From Euryarchaeota archaeon UBA169 (lineage in GTDB: Archaea > Thermoplasmatota > Poseidoniia > MGIII > CG-Epi1): a stretch of 12,847 bases of DNA. Where the stretch lies: assembly GCA_002497685.1 (NCBI GenBank), contig DAEH01000088.1, forward strand, positions 3,688 to 16,534, given 5' to 3'. The position numbers and the translations under genes are program-made. The notes under the pieces are model-generated. The model made no database searches and was not told the DNA's origin. It saw only the letters and a program-made list of their open reading frames with translations. Below, in pieces: positions 1 to 7,190 of the stretch (position 1 is its first letter; every line of letters starts with the position of its first letter).

Positions 1-219
1 ATTTTTGGTGGAATAATGAGATGTGACTTTATTGCTGAAGGAATAATAACTGCTGCAAAAGAAATTGAATTAAATGTACCTTTGATCGTTAGATTAGCGG
101 GAACTAATGTTGATTTAGGGAAGAAAATGCTCTCTGAATCTGGTTTGGATTTAATAACTGCAGATGACATGGATGGTGGAGCAAGAAAATCCGTAAAAGC
201 AGTTAGAGGTGGACAATGA
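1..219 (+). CDS. sucC: Succinyl-CoA synthetase beta subunit, C-terminal part (5' end outside window)
   Basis: This is the last 72 codons of the ATP/GDP-grasp beta subunit of succinyl-CoA synthetase (ADP/GDP-forming), which with SucD interconverts succinyl-CoA and succinate with substrate-level phosphorylation in the TCA cycle. The frame is open from base 1 and begins with the family's IFGGI segment, followed by RCDFIAEGII, NVPLIVRLAGTN and a C-terminal DDMDGGARK region, matching the carboxy-terminal flavodoxin-like ligase domain of SucC. Full-length SucC is normally about 380-400 residues, so most of the gene lies to the left of the window. The internal ATG at 16 is not a start. Its TGA stop overlaps the ATG of sucD (ATGA at 216-219), so the two subunits are almost certainly co-translated. 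The identification is secure despite truncation because of the match and the sucD neighbour. Confidence 0.95.
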   Translation: MFGGIMRCDFIAEGIITAAKEIELNVPLIVRLAGTNVDLGKKMLSESGLDLITADDMDGGARKSVKAVRGGQ

Positions 220-1079
220 GTATCTGGTTAGATTCTAAGAGTAAAGTTATTGTTCAGGGTATTACTGGCAAGAATGGACAATTCCATACTGAACAGATGT
301 TAGATTACGGAACTAAAGTAATTGGTGGAGTTACTCCTGGAAAAGGAGGACAAGAGACATTGGGAGTACCTATCTGGAATACAGTTAATGAAGCCGTAGA
401 TAATGGTGCTAATGTTTCATGTATATTTGTTCCTCCTCCGTTTGCTGCAGATGCAATAATGGAATCTGCAGATGCTGGAATTGAACTCATTGTGGCAATA
501 ACTGAAGGCATTCCTGCACTAGATATGGTAAAAGTTAAAAAATATTTAGAACCAATTGAAACAAGATTAATCGGTCCAAATTGTCCAGGGCTCATAACTC
601 CTGGAGTTAGTAAAGTAGGAATCATGCCAGGACATATTCACCGAAAGGGGGATGTTGGAATTATATCTAGATCTGGAACACTAACTTATGAAGCTGTTAA
701 TCAAGTAACTGAGAAAGGTTTAGGACAATCAACTTGTGTTGGTATAGGTGGCGATCCTGTCAATGGAACTAACTTTATTGATTGCCTCGAAGCTTTTGAG
801 AATGATATTCAAACAAAGTCGATGATAATGATTGGAGAAATAGGTGGAACTGCTGAAGAATTAGCTTCTGAATATGTAAAAGAATACGTAACGAAGCCTA
901 TTGTTGGCTTTATTGCTGGAAGAACTGCACCTCCTGGTAAGAGGATGGGCCATGCTGGTGCGATAATCTCAGGCGGTAAAGGAACTGCAAGAGAAAAGAT
1001 GCGAGCCATGGAAAAAGCGGGCATACATGTTACTGACAATCCAGCTAAACTTGGAGATACTTTAGAAGAAATAATTTAG
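216..1079 (+). CDS. sucD: Succinyl-CoA synthetase alpha subunit
   Basis: This 287-residue protein is the CoA-binding, catalytic alpha subunit of the cytoplasmic succinyl-CoA synthetase. An N-terminal Rossmann CoA-binding domain (about residues 1-125) shows VIVQGITGKNG and GGVTPGKGGQ. IGPNCPGLITPG joins it to the C-terminal ligase domain with SRSGTLTYE and GIGGDP. The phosphorylated active-site histidine is His246 in GHAGAI (codon 951-953), the same number as in the E. coli enzyme. Length is normal for the family (about 290). The start is the ATG inside the ATGA overlap with sucC. truA follows after only 3 bp, so sucC-sucD-truA looks like one transcription unit. No anomaly was seen. Confidence 0.97.
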   Translation: MSIWLDSKSKVIVQGITGKNGQFHTEQMLDYGTKVIGGVTPGKGGQETLGVPIWNTVNEAVDNGANVSCIFVPPPFAADAIMESADAGIELIVAITEGIPALDMVKVKKYLEPIETRLIGPNCPGLITPGVSKVGIMPGHIHRKGDVGIISRSGTLTYEAVNQVTEKGLGQSTCVGIGGDPVNGTNFIDCLEAFENDIQTKSMIMIGEIGGTAEELASEYVKEYVTKPIVGFIAGRTAPPGKRMGHAGAIISGGKGTAREKMRAMEKAGIHVTDNPAKLGDTLEEII

Positions 1080-1082
1080 TTG

Positions 1083-1853
1083 ATGAGTAAATTTGCTAAT
1101 TTATTTAGAATAGCATATCACGGAAGTGAATTTCATGGATCTCAAATACAACCTGATGTAGTAACCGTTGAAGGAATAATAAAAGAAATTATAAACAAAC
1201 TAGGAGCTACTAATCCTATATTTGCAAGCAGAACTGATAAGGGAGTAAATGCTCTCTGCAATGTAATAACAACTACATCTGACCTGAAATGCAAAGAGTT
1301 TGTAGGTGACTTCATTGAGAAGCTAGAAAGTTACCCCATATGGATAACTGGTTTTTCTGATATTGACTTAACTTTTAATCCAAGAATTGCTAAGCAAAGG
1401 CAATACAGATATCATGTATTTAATGAAGAAAATATAACTCTATTCAACGAAGCGATGCAAATGTTTGTTGGAAAACATGATTTTAAAAATTTCGCCAGAA
1501 TTTTAGATACTGATACTGTAGATACAAGGCGAACTATCCGTGAAATCAAAGTTATTCCTAGTGATGATGTTCTTATTTGTGAAATTAAAGGCCTATCCTT
1601 TCTTTGGCATCAAGTAAGGAAAATGATTGGAGCTGCCACAGATGTAACAAATGGAAGGAAAAAACTCATGGATATTGAAAGAGGGCTAAATGGTGAAAAA
1701 GTGGATTTTACTATGGCAAAGCCTGAATTTCTAACACTGACAAATATCCAATATGATAATATTACAATAGAAAAAGTTAGAAACGAAAGAATTATGAGAA
1801 GTAAATATGAGCTATCAAGAAATGATAATTTCTTCTGGAAAGAATTTCTCTAA
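1083..1853 (+). CDS. truA: tRNA pseudouridine synthase TruA family
   Basis: The 256-residue product belongs to the TruA family, which isomerises uridines in the anticodon stem-loop (positions 38-40 in bacteria; archaeal members have similar targets). The N-terminal segment FRIAYHGSEFHGSQIQP is the typical first strand and loop. SRTDKGVNA carries the catalytic aspartate, Asp52. YRYHVFN, the FVGKHDFKNFAR stretch and the late LSFLWHQVRKMIG motif (TruA RNA-binding/active-site wall) follow in the usual order. I chose ATG 1083. A TTG at 1080 directly after the sucD stop would add only one residue. The gene is 3 bp downstream of sucD and probably shares its transcript. The C-terminus (RSKYELSRNDNFFWKEFL) is family-typical but poorly conserved. 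Confidence 0.93.
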   Translation: MSKFANLFRIAYHGSEFHGSQIQPDVVTVEGIIKEIINKLGATNPIFASRTDKGVNALCNVITTTSDLKCKEFVGDFIEKLESYPIWITGFSDIDLTFNPRIAKQRQYRYHVFNEENITLFNEAMQMFVGKHDFKNFARILDTDTVDTRRTIREIKVIPSDDVLICEIKGLSFLWHQVRKMIGAATDVTNGRKKLMDIERGLNGEKVDFTMAKPEFLTLTNIQYDNITIEKVRNERIMRSKYELSRNDNFFWKEFL

Positions 1854-1867
1854 TCTAAAAACATAAA

Positions 1868-1877
1868 CTTTAAATAC
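1868..1877 (+). promoter_or_regulatory. Archaeal TATA box for gar1-tfb
   Basis: CTTTAAATAC lies in the 45-bp gap after truA. Its centre is about 26 nt before the gar1 ATG at 1899. Archaeal transcription normally starts about 25 nt downstream of the TATA centre, so the mRNA would begin at or next to the start codon (leaderless). No Shine-Dalgarno sequence is seen before gar1, which agrees with this reading. Confidence 0.6.
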
Positions 1878-1898
1878 TAGTTAAAAAAAGCAAAATTA

Positions 1899-2123
1899 AT
1901 GAAGTGTGTTGGTAGAGTGTCACATTTGAACTCACGAAATCTTGCAATTGTTAACACTAACAATAAAGTGCCGAAGAACACAAAGATTTATGATTCTGAA
2001 AAAAGAGTAATTGGAAGAGTCGTTAATATTTTCGGACCTGTAAGTGATCCCTACTTAGCAATAGCTCCAAACAAAGGAATGCGGATAACTAAAATTATTG
2101 GCAGGGAAGTATATAGGAAATGA
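1899..2123 (+). CDS. gar1: H/ACA ribonucleoprotein core protein Gar1
   Basis: This 74-residue protein is the archaeal Gar1 subunit of H/ACA RNPs, where it binds Cbf5 and helps guide-RNA-directed pseudouridylation of rRNA and tRNA. The whole protein is the small six-stranded beta-barrel: VGRVSHLNSRNLAIV at the start, then a KVPKNTKIYD turn, IGRVVNIFGPVSDPYLAI as the diagnostic core, and a basic tail. Archaeal Gar1 proteins of about 70-100 residues lack the eukaryotic glycine/arginine-rich ends, so the length is normal. Its stop overlaps the tfb start (ATGA, 2120-2123). The gar1-tfb pairing is known from other euryarchaea, which supports both calls. It has its own promoter and probably a leaderless start. 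Confidence 0.9.
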   Translation: MKCVGRVSHLNSRNLAIVNTNNKVPKNTKIYDSEKRVIGRVVNIFGPVSDPYLAIAPNKGMRITKIIGREVYRK

Positions 2124-2905
2124 AATGCCCTGAATGTGATAATAAGAAAATTATTGCCGAAGGTGATGGAATTATGTCATGTGGATCTTGTAGTCTAGTC
2201 TTTGATTCAGGACCACAATGGATGAAATACAAACCTGTAAATGAAGTTAAAAAACAACCTAAAGAAGTTACTATCTCAACTAATTCTAGAACTGTGCTAA
2301 AATGGCAAACTGAAGTTCGAACAAATGTTTCATTAGGCAAAAATATCTTATTGGCATCTGAGGAAATTAATCGAATTGCTGAATTATTAAAACTCAATGA
2401 TAAAATTATGGAATCTGGTTTAGAAATATTTTCTAGCTCCTCAAAGAAAGGTATAGTTAGAGGAAGAAGTACACCGAAAGTAGCTGCAGCCTCAGTATTT
2501 ACTGCATGCAGGATGGCAAATCTACCAGTTACTTTAGATGAAATGGCAAATGTCAGTAGTTTAAATCGAAATGAATTAAGTAAATTACATCGCCTGATAA
2601 AGAGAAAACTGAAATTAAAGATAAACATTTCAAGTAGTATTAATTTCTTACCTAAATTTACTAAGAAACTAGCTCTACCAAAAAATGTTGAGACTGAAGC
2701 AAAAGAAGTAATCAGACTTGTAGAAGAAAGTGAATATCGGCAAGGTATTTCGCCTATTGCTCTACTGGGTGCATCGATATATTTAGCTTGCAAAAAAACA
2801 AAAGTGCGTAGAAGCCAACTCGAAATCGCCAAAGAACTGGGAACTTCTGAAGTAACTCTCCGAAACAGAGCAAAGGAAATTAAGTTGCTAATTAATTCTG
2901 AATGA
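2120..2905 (+). CDS. tfb: Transcription initiation factor B (TFB/TFIIB), short-linker form
   Basis: TFB bridges the TBP-promoter complex and RNA polymerase. The 261-residue product has an N-terminal zinc ribbon with Cys3, Cys6, Cys21 and Cys24, then two cyclin-like repeats at about residues 77-165 and 175-258. GIVRGRSTPKVAAAS and TLDEMA mark repeat 1. The helix-turn-helix in repeat 2 (SQLEIAKELGTSEVTLRNRAKEI), which reads the BRE, is well conserved. Archaeal TFBs are usually about 300 residues. Here the segment between the zinc ribbon and repeat 1 is roughly 20-25 residues short: GPQW and LKWQ are kept, but I see no counterpart of the RTGAP/LHDKGLST B-reader region. It could therefore be a specialised paralogue. 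It is translationally coupled to gar1, and its end overlaps the convergent lipoprotein gene by 14 bp. Confidence 0.92.
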   Translation: MKCPECDNKKIIAEGDGIMSCGSCSLVFDSGPQWMKYKPVNEVKKQPKEVTISTNSRTVLKWQTEVRTNVSLGKNILLASEEINRIAELLKLNDKIMESGLEIFSSSSKKGIVRGRSTPKVAAASVFTACRMANLPVTLDEMANVSSLNRNELSKLHRLIKRKLKLKINISSSINFLPKFTKKLALPKNVETEAKEVIRLVEESEYRQGISPIALLGASIYLACKKTKVRRSQLEIAKELGTSEVTLRNRAKEIKLLINSE

Positions 2906-4475
2906 AATAAAAATAATCTTCAGGCAATTCCAGCTCAATTGCAAACATTGGATCTGTAGCTGGATCTGTGCTATCATGGTAAGCTACTACAACTCCACCG
3001 TCAGGTAGAATAGCCATTGAAGTAAAATCAAATCTTACATCATTGCCTGCACCAGACGTTGCATCTAAATCACCTAAACCTACTATTGTCAACGAATCTG
3101 CTTCCATACTTTCACTGTAATCTCTAATATGAAATACTAAATCTACATCGCTAGCACTTCCGTCTCCCGTAAAATTAGAACTTTGAACTCTCATTGATAT
3201 AACGGCTAGATCTAAATTGCCATCTGCTTGAAAGTCCCATTCAAAAGTATTATCTGATACTGCTGCAGCTCCATCCCAACCATGAGTATATTCGGTCCAA
3301 TTATAACCACCATCAAAACTTATACTGTGTGTTAAATTAAATGTGCCATCACAGTCTTTTGCTCCAGGATTAGGTATGTTACATGAAACACTATGCAAAG
3401 CTCCAGAACTATCTATTACAAGATTCCTAGAAGGCAATAGCAAATCATTTGGTAAATTGTGTTTATGCCAAGTTAACTCAGTATCCAAGAATAAATTACT
3501 ACCATCACTAAACCATCTTGGAAATAATAACCCTCCTGACGGTATTGGGGATGCTCGCATTTCTCTATGAGGTTGCATGTAATCCCACTCGGGGCCCAAA
3601 TCTTCAAAGAGAAGATCAAATTCAACATCAGGCCCACAACGCGCATACTCTACATTACACTCATTTGAGGCACTATCTGGAATATCTAATGGCCGGTAAT
3701 TTAACCCATCAACACTTATCTGGTAACCTTGATTACTATAGCTCCAAAAATTAGAAACAACCATACTTGCCCATTCACAATTAGACTGACAATTGATTGA
3801 TTGTAGCTCGGCAGGTGGATTGATAGGTCCGACTATAGGAACTTGCCATGATCTATCATAAAATGGTTCTTTATCGAAGGTATTCCAGCAGAATTTCCAG
3901 TCTATTTGATCTGGAGCAACTTTCTTTCCCAATATTGCATAAAATTGATCTGCACCATCCAAACTAGGATATGGAAACCAGGTCATTGCCAATAAATCTC
4001 CATTAGGTGCTTGAATAATTGAACCTTCACCAAGTCCAGGATCCAATGTAGGATCTAATTGGCCTTCTTCACATGTGGCTAAATCATTGTTAACTACTGG
4101 AGGAACCCATTCAGTCCATGTCAAACCTCTATCAGTACTCCACCACGGCCATTCGCCACCCAGATTGTAAATTACTCCATCCTGATCTGTAGTAATGTAA
4201 TGTTCACAACAATTTCCTCCATAGTTATGATCTTCAGATAATTCAGTTCCATAAACTGCCCATAACCTCTCTGTAGAACCACTAGGAGTAATTACTGAAA
4301 AATTACGAATTGGATTATCTGAGAAAGGAAATTGGCTTAACTCCTCCTCTGATACAATTAACCTAGTAACTTCCATGTTTTCATCCTCAATAACTGTTCG
4401 GTTATCCTCAGGTCCAAGACAGCCCATGAAAGACAAAGTCACAAACATTAAAGATATCATGAAAGGTAATTTCAT
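2892..4475 (-). CDS. Secreted lipoprotein with Asp-box (BNR/sialidase-like) beta-propeller repeats
   Basis: This 527-residue protein starts with a lipoprotein signal peptide: hydrophobic residues 4-17 and a lipobox LSFMGC with Cys19 as the predicted lipid-modified residue. It should be anchored outside the cell membrane. Two Asp-boxes (S-x-D-x-G-x-x-W) are visible: STDRGLTW at 113-120 and SFDGGYNW at 386-393. Repeated strands with D/N-G turns (e.g. DQDGVIY, APNGDLLAM, DSSGALH, LPDGGVVVAY) fit a sialidase/BNR-type beta-propeller. Ten cysteines after the lipobox could form disulfides. I see no clear sialidase catalytic set, so a binding or surface role is as likely as glycoside hydrolysis, and the substrate is unknown. 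It is transcribed alone, divergent from sdhC and convergent with tfb. The ATG at 4475 places the signal peptide exactly at the N-terminus. Confidence 0.8.
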   Translation of the reverse strand: MKLPFMISLMFVTLSFMGCLGPEDNRTVIEDENMEVTRLIVSEEELSQFPFSDNPIRNFSVITPSGSTERLWAVYGTELSEDHNYGGNCCEHYITTDQDGVIYNLGGEWPWWSTDRGLTWTEWVPPVVNNDLATCEEGQLDPTLDPGLGEGSIIQAPNGDLLAMTWFPYPSLDGADQFYAILGKKVAPDQIDWKFCWNTFDKEPFYDRSWQVPIVGPINPPAELQSINCQSNCEWASMVVSNFWSYSNQGYQISVDGLNYRPLDIPDSASNECNVEYARCGPDVEFDLLFEDLGPEWDYMQPHREMRASPIPSGGLLFPRWFSDGSNLFLDTELTWHKHNLPNDLLLPSRNLVIDSSGALHSVSCNIPNPGAKDCDGTFNLTHSISFDGGYNWTEYTHGWDGAAAVSDNTFEWDFQADGNLDLAVISMRVQSSNFTGDGSASDVDLVFHIRDYSESMEADSLTIVGLGDLDATSGAGNDVRFDFTSMAILPDGGVVVAYHDSTDPATDPMFAIELELPEDYFYFIQN

Positions 4476-4498
4476 ATAAACAATAATATATGAAGTAC

Positions 4499-4506
4499 AT
4501 AAAATA
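4499..4506 (-). promoter_or_regulatory. Putative TATA box for the lipoprotein gene
   Basis: Read on the minus strand, this stretch is TATTTTAT. It lies about 27 nt upstream of the ATG at 4475, the spacing for a leaderless archaeal transcript. The 85-bp region also contains other AT-rich stretches, including one nearer the start (4484-4491), so the exact box is uncertain. Confidence 0.4.
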
Positions 4507-4530
4507 GTTTATTGGTATTTTGATGATATA

Positions 4531-4539
4531 TTAAAAATA
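4531..4539 (+). promoter_or_regulatory. Putative TATA box for the sdh operon
   Basis: TTAAAAATA, preceded by GATATA, is centred about 26 nt upstream of the TTG at 4561. This supports TTG as the first codon of a leaderless sdhC mRNA. It shares the 85-bp intergenic segment with the divergent lipoprotein promoter, so the two could be regulated together. Confidence 0.45.
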
Positions 4540-4560
4540 CCCATTCGCCAATAACAATTA

Positions 4561-5391
4561 TTGAGTACTGACGCACTAGACATACCGCCCTGCTTTGTTC
4601 CTGTGGAGAAAAAAGGGTTTTTCGCAACATTTCGGACAGATAAATGGTGGATTCAGCCATTAATCATGGGGTCCATACTAATCTTGTTCGGTATATACAC
4701 TATAACTGTGCTACTAATTGAGCATGGAGTTATTGGTAACTATGAAAGTGATTTCATTTACTATAATGAGAATGGAGCTCATTACGTAAGCCCTATTTCT
4801 TCTCCAGGACCTAATGCGATACCTTCTGGTATCCTAGATTTCTGGCCACTACCTGCAACTCTTCTATTCATATGGGCCCCTCTAGGTTTTCGAGGAACTT
4901 GTTACTATGGAAGAAGAGTCTTCTACAGATCTTTACTAGCAAATCCTGCAGGCTGTGCTGTTGACAAACCAATCAAATCATATAATGGAGAAAATGCACT
5001 ACCTTTCATAGTCATGAACTCTCATAGGTATTTCTTGTATTTAGCAATAATTTTAGCAATACTTCACTGGTACCATGCGTTTGAGTCTTACTTCTTTGGT
5101 GATGGAATTGGTTTCGGGTTTGGAAGCTTTATACTAACTGTAGATGCTTTATTCTTAACATTATATGTGTCTTCATGTCACTCATTAAGAAATTTAATTG
5201 GAGGAAATGTAGATTGTATTTCATGTACAAATTATGTTAAGAGGACTGGAAATTCTTGGATAAATTATCTTAATCAAAATCATGGACTTTATTTCTGGAT
5301 TTCACTAGTTACTATTATGGTTGCAGACTTCTACATTCGAATCTATTTAGGATTACTAGGAAATGAGGAAATATTCCAATGGGTGATCTAA
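4561..5391 (+). CDS. sdhC: Succinate dehydrogenase membrane anchor/cytochrome b-like subunit (single polypeptide)
   Basis: This 276-residue membrane protein sits first in the sdh operon and should anchor SdhAB to the membrane and pass electrons to quinone. About five membrane segments are visible: roughly 31-54, 94-112, 155-173, 188-205 and 242-264. Candidate haem-ligand histidines are His155 (NSHRYFLY), His169/His172 (LHWYH), His207 (SCHSLRNLIGG) and His241. It resembles the fused anchor seen next to sdhA in actinobacteria and other non-classical SDHs (FRTDKWW near the start, HYVSPISSP, FWPLP, APLGFRGTCYYGRR, CAVDKP), not the small SdhC/SdhD pair of E. coli. The start is TTG 4561. The next in-frame ATG would remove the conserved N-terminus, and an in-frame stop lies at 4552-4554. 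Its TAA shares a base with the sdhA ATG. No separate sdhD follows. Confidence 0.8.
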   Translation: MSTDALDIPPCFVPVEKKGFFATFRTDKWWIQPLIMGSILILFGIYTITVLLIEHGVIGNYESDFIYYNENGAHYVSPISSPGPNAIPSGILDFWPLPATLLFIWAPLGFRGTCYYGRRVFYRSLLANPAGCAVDKPIKSYNGENALPFIVMNSHRYFLYLAIILAILHWYHAFESYFFGDGIGFGFGSFILTVDALFLTLYVSSCHSLRNLIGGNVDCISCTNYVKRTGNSWINYLNQNHGLYFWISLVTIMVADFYIRIYLGLLGNEEIFQWVI

Positions 5392-7190
5392 TGAGCGACA
5401 TTGAAGAAAAAAAATATGATGTACTTATCATCGGCGCAGGCGCTGCAGGAATGCGTGCTGCAATAGCTGCATCCGATGAAGGGGCAAGTGTGTGTCTTGT
5501 ATCTAAATCTCTACTTGGCAAAGCTCACACAGTAATGGCTGAAGGGGGTGCTGCAGCTGCACTAGGAAATGCTGATGAACGTGATAATTGGAAAGTTCAT
5601 TTTAGAGACACCATAAAAGGTGGAAAACATCTTAATAACTGGAAAATGGCGAAAATACATGCTGAACAGGCACCTGAAAGAATATTAGAATTAGAAAAAT
5701 GGGGTGCTGTATTTGATAGAACAAAAGACGGAAAAATTAATCAAAGAAACTTTGGTGGGCATAGATATCCTAGATTAGCACATGTTGGTGATAGAACTGG
5801 ATTAGAAATCATAAGAACTGTACAAGATAAAGTAATACACCAAGAAAATATAGATATTTTTATGGAATGTACTGTAGCAAAGATTATCACGGAGAAAGAA
5901 CAAGCCGTTGGGGCTCTAGCATATTATCGTAATAATGGAAATCTTGTTGCAATACATGCTAAAGCAATAGTTGTAGCCACTGGAGGGATTGGAAAAGCTT
6001 ACAGAGTTACATCAAATTCATGGGAATATACTGGTGATGGACATTCACTAGCATATTTGGCAGGTGCTGATTTACAAGACATGGAATTCATACAATTTCA
6101 CCCTACTGGAATGGTATGGCCTCCAAGTGTAAAGGGAACTTTAGTAACTGAAGGTGTGAGGGGTGAAGGTGGTATACTTTTGAATAATAAAGGAGAACGG
6201 TTTATGTTCAATTATATTCCCGAAGCATTTGCAGCTGAAACTGCAAAAGATGAAAAAGAAGCAAATGATTGGTTAAATGGAATAGAAGGTGCAATGAGAC
6301 CTCCTGAACTACTAACAAGAGATGTGGTTGCCAAGGCAATTATGAAAGAAGTTAAGGAAGGAAGAGGAAGTCCACATGGCGGTGCATTCCTAGACATAGC
6401 TAATCGAAGAGAAGCAGATTATATTAAGAAAAAATTACCTTCTATGTATCACCAATTTAAAGAACTTGGTGATTTAGACATTACTGAAGAACCGATGGAA
6501 GTTGGTCCAACCACACACTACATGATGGGGGGAATAAGTGTCAATGCTGAGACTGGTGCATCCAGCTTGAAAGGAATGTATGCTGCAGGTGAAGCTGCCG
6601 CTGGCCTTCACGGTGCTAATCGCTTGGGAGGAAATTCATTATCCGATCTTCTCGTTTTTGGTAATATTTCAGGTAGAGCTGCTGCTAATTTCGCACTTAA
6701 AACAGAAGAACTCTCATTTAGTAAAGGTAAATTAAAAGAAGCTGCAGAACAAATTTTAGAATCTTTTTCAAAGGATAAAACTGAAAACCCCTACCATTTA
6801 CATCAAGAATTGCAAGACATTATGGAAATGCATGCTGGAATTGTAAGAGAGGAGGAATCCTTAAACGAAGGTATTGAAAAATTAACCGAACTAAGTAAAA
6901 GAGTCAAGAATGCTAAAGCTACAGGAGGTAGGGCATACAATCCAAGTTGGCACCTTTGCTTAGATATGGAAAATATGATTATTACCTCTTTGGCTGTTGC
7001 AGAGGCTGCCAGAGAAAGACGTGAAAGTAGAGGTGGACATACAAGATTAGATTATCCTGAATATGACGAGGAATTGGGAATGCTCAACATAATTATTAGG
7101 AAAGGTCCTGACGGAATTAATATAGTTAAATCGGATAAGAAAATCATGCCTGATGATTTGCAAAATTTTGTAATGAAGGAGGCTATATGA
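5391..7190 (+). CDS. sdhA: Succinate dehydrogenase flavoprotein subunit
   Basis: SdhA oxidises succinate to fumarate at a covalently bound FAD. Within 599 residues the Rossmann motif DVLIIGAGAAGMRAA opens the protein. His46 in KAHTVMAEGG is the expected covalent FAD attachment site. His237 (QFHPTG), Arg310 (LTRDVV, proton-transfer arginine), His376 (TTHYMMGG) and Arg411 (GANRLGGNSL) form the dicarboxylate site, with spacings 310-376-411 close to those of E. coli fumarate reductase. I prefer the ATG at 5391, which overlaps the sdhC stop (TAATG). An in-frame ATG at 5379 would add four residues inside sdhC. The direction (oxidase rather than fumarate reductase) is inferred from the sucCD neighbourhood and an aerobic-looking gene set. 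SdhB overlaps its stop by an ATGA. Confidence 0.95.
   Translation: MSDIEEKKYDVLIIGAGAAGMRAAIAASDEGASVCLVSKSLLGKAHTVMAEGGAAAALGNADERDNWKVHFRDTIKGGKHLNNWKMAKIHAEQAPERILELEKWGAVFDRTKDGKINQRNFGGHRYPRLAHVGDRTGLEIIRTVQDKVIHQENIDIFMECTVAKIITEKEQAVGALAYYRNNGNLVAIHAKAIVVATGGIGKAYRVTSNSWEYTGDGHSLAYLAGADLQDMEFIQFHPTGMVWPPSVKGTLVTEGVRGEGGILLNNKGERFMFNYIPEAFAAETAKDEKEANDWLNGIEGAMRPPELLTRDVVAKAIMKEVKEGRGSPHGGAFLDIANRREADYIKKKLPSMYHQFKELGDLDITEEPMEVGPTTHYMMGGISVNAETGASSLKGMYAAGEAAAGLHGANRLGGNSLSDLLVFGNISGRAAANFALKTEELSFSKGKLKEAAEQILESFSKDKTENPYHLHQELQDIMEMHAGIVREEESLNEGIEKLTELSKRVKNAKATGGRAYNPSWHLCLDMENMIITSLAVAEAARERRESRGGHTRLDYPEYDEELGMLNIIIRKGPDGINIVKSDKKIMPDDLQNFVMKEAI

Noticed and set aside
1080..1082. 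TTG as the truA start
   Set aside because: It adds one residue before ATG 1083, which is followed directly by the conserved region. ATG is the simpler choice.
2095..2832. 245-codon open frame on the minus strand, opposite tfb
   Set aside because: It lies opposite a gene with clear zinc-ribbon and cyclin motifs, its translation shows no recognisable domain, and it would overlap gar1 and tfb almost wholly. It is a shadow frame.
3343..3754. Two plus-strand frames of 75 and 78 codons inside the lipoprotein gene
   Set aside because: No motif, promoter or ribosome-binding site; the minus-strand gene has a signal peptide and Asp-boxes and explains the region.
4472..4660. 62-codon minus-strand frame across the divergent promoter region
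   Set aside because: It covers the lipoprotein promoter and the first sdhC codons, starts inside sdhC, and has no recognisable features.
5379..5390. ATG 5379 as the sdhA start
   Set aside because: It lies inside the end of sdhC. The ATG at 5391 forms a TAATG stop-start overlap and places the FAD-binding motif at the usual distance from the N-terminus.
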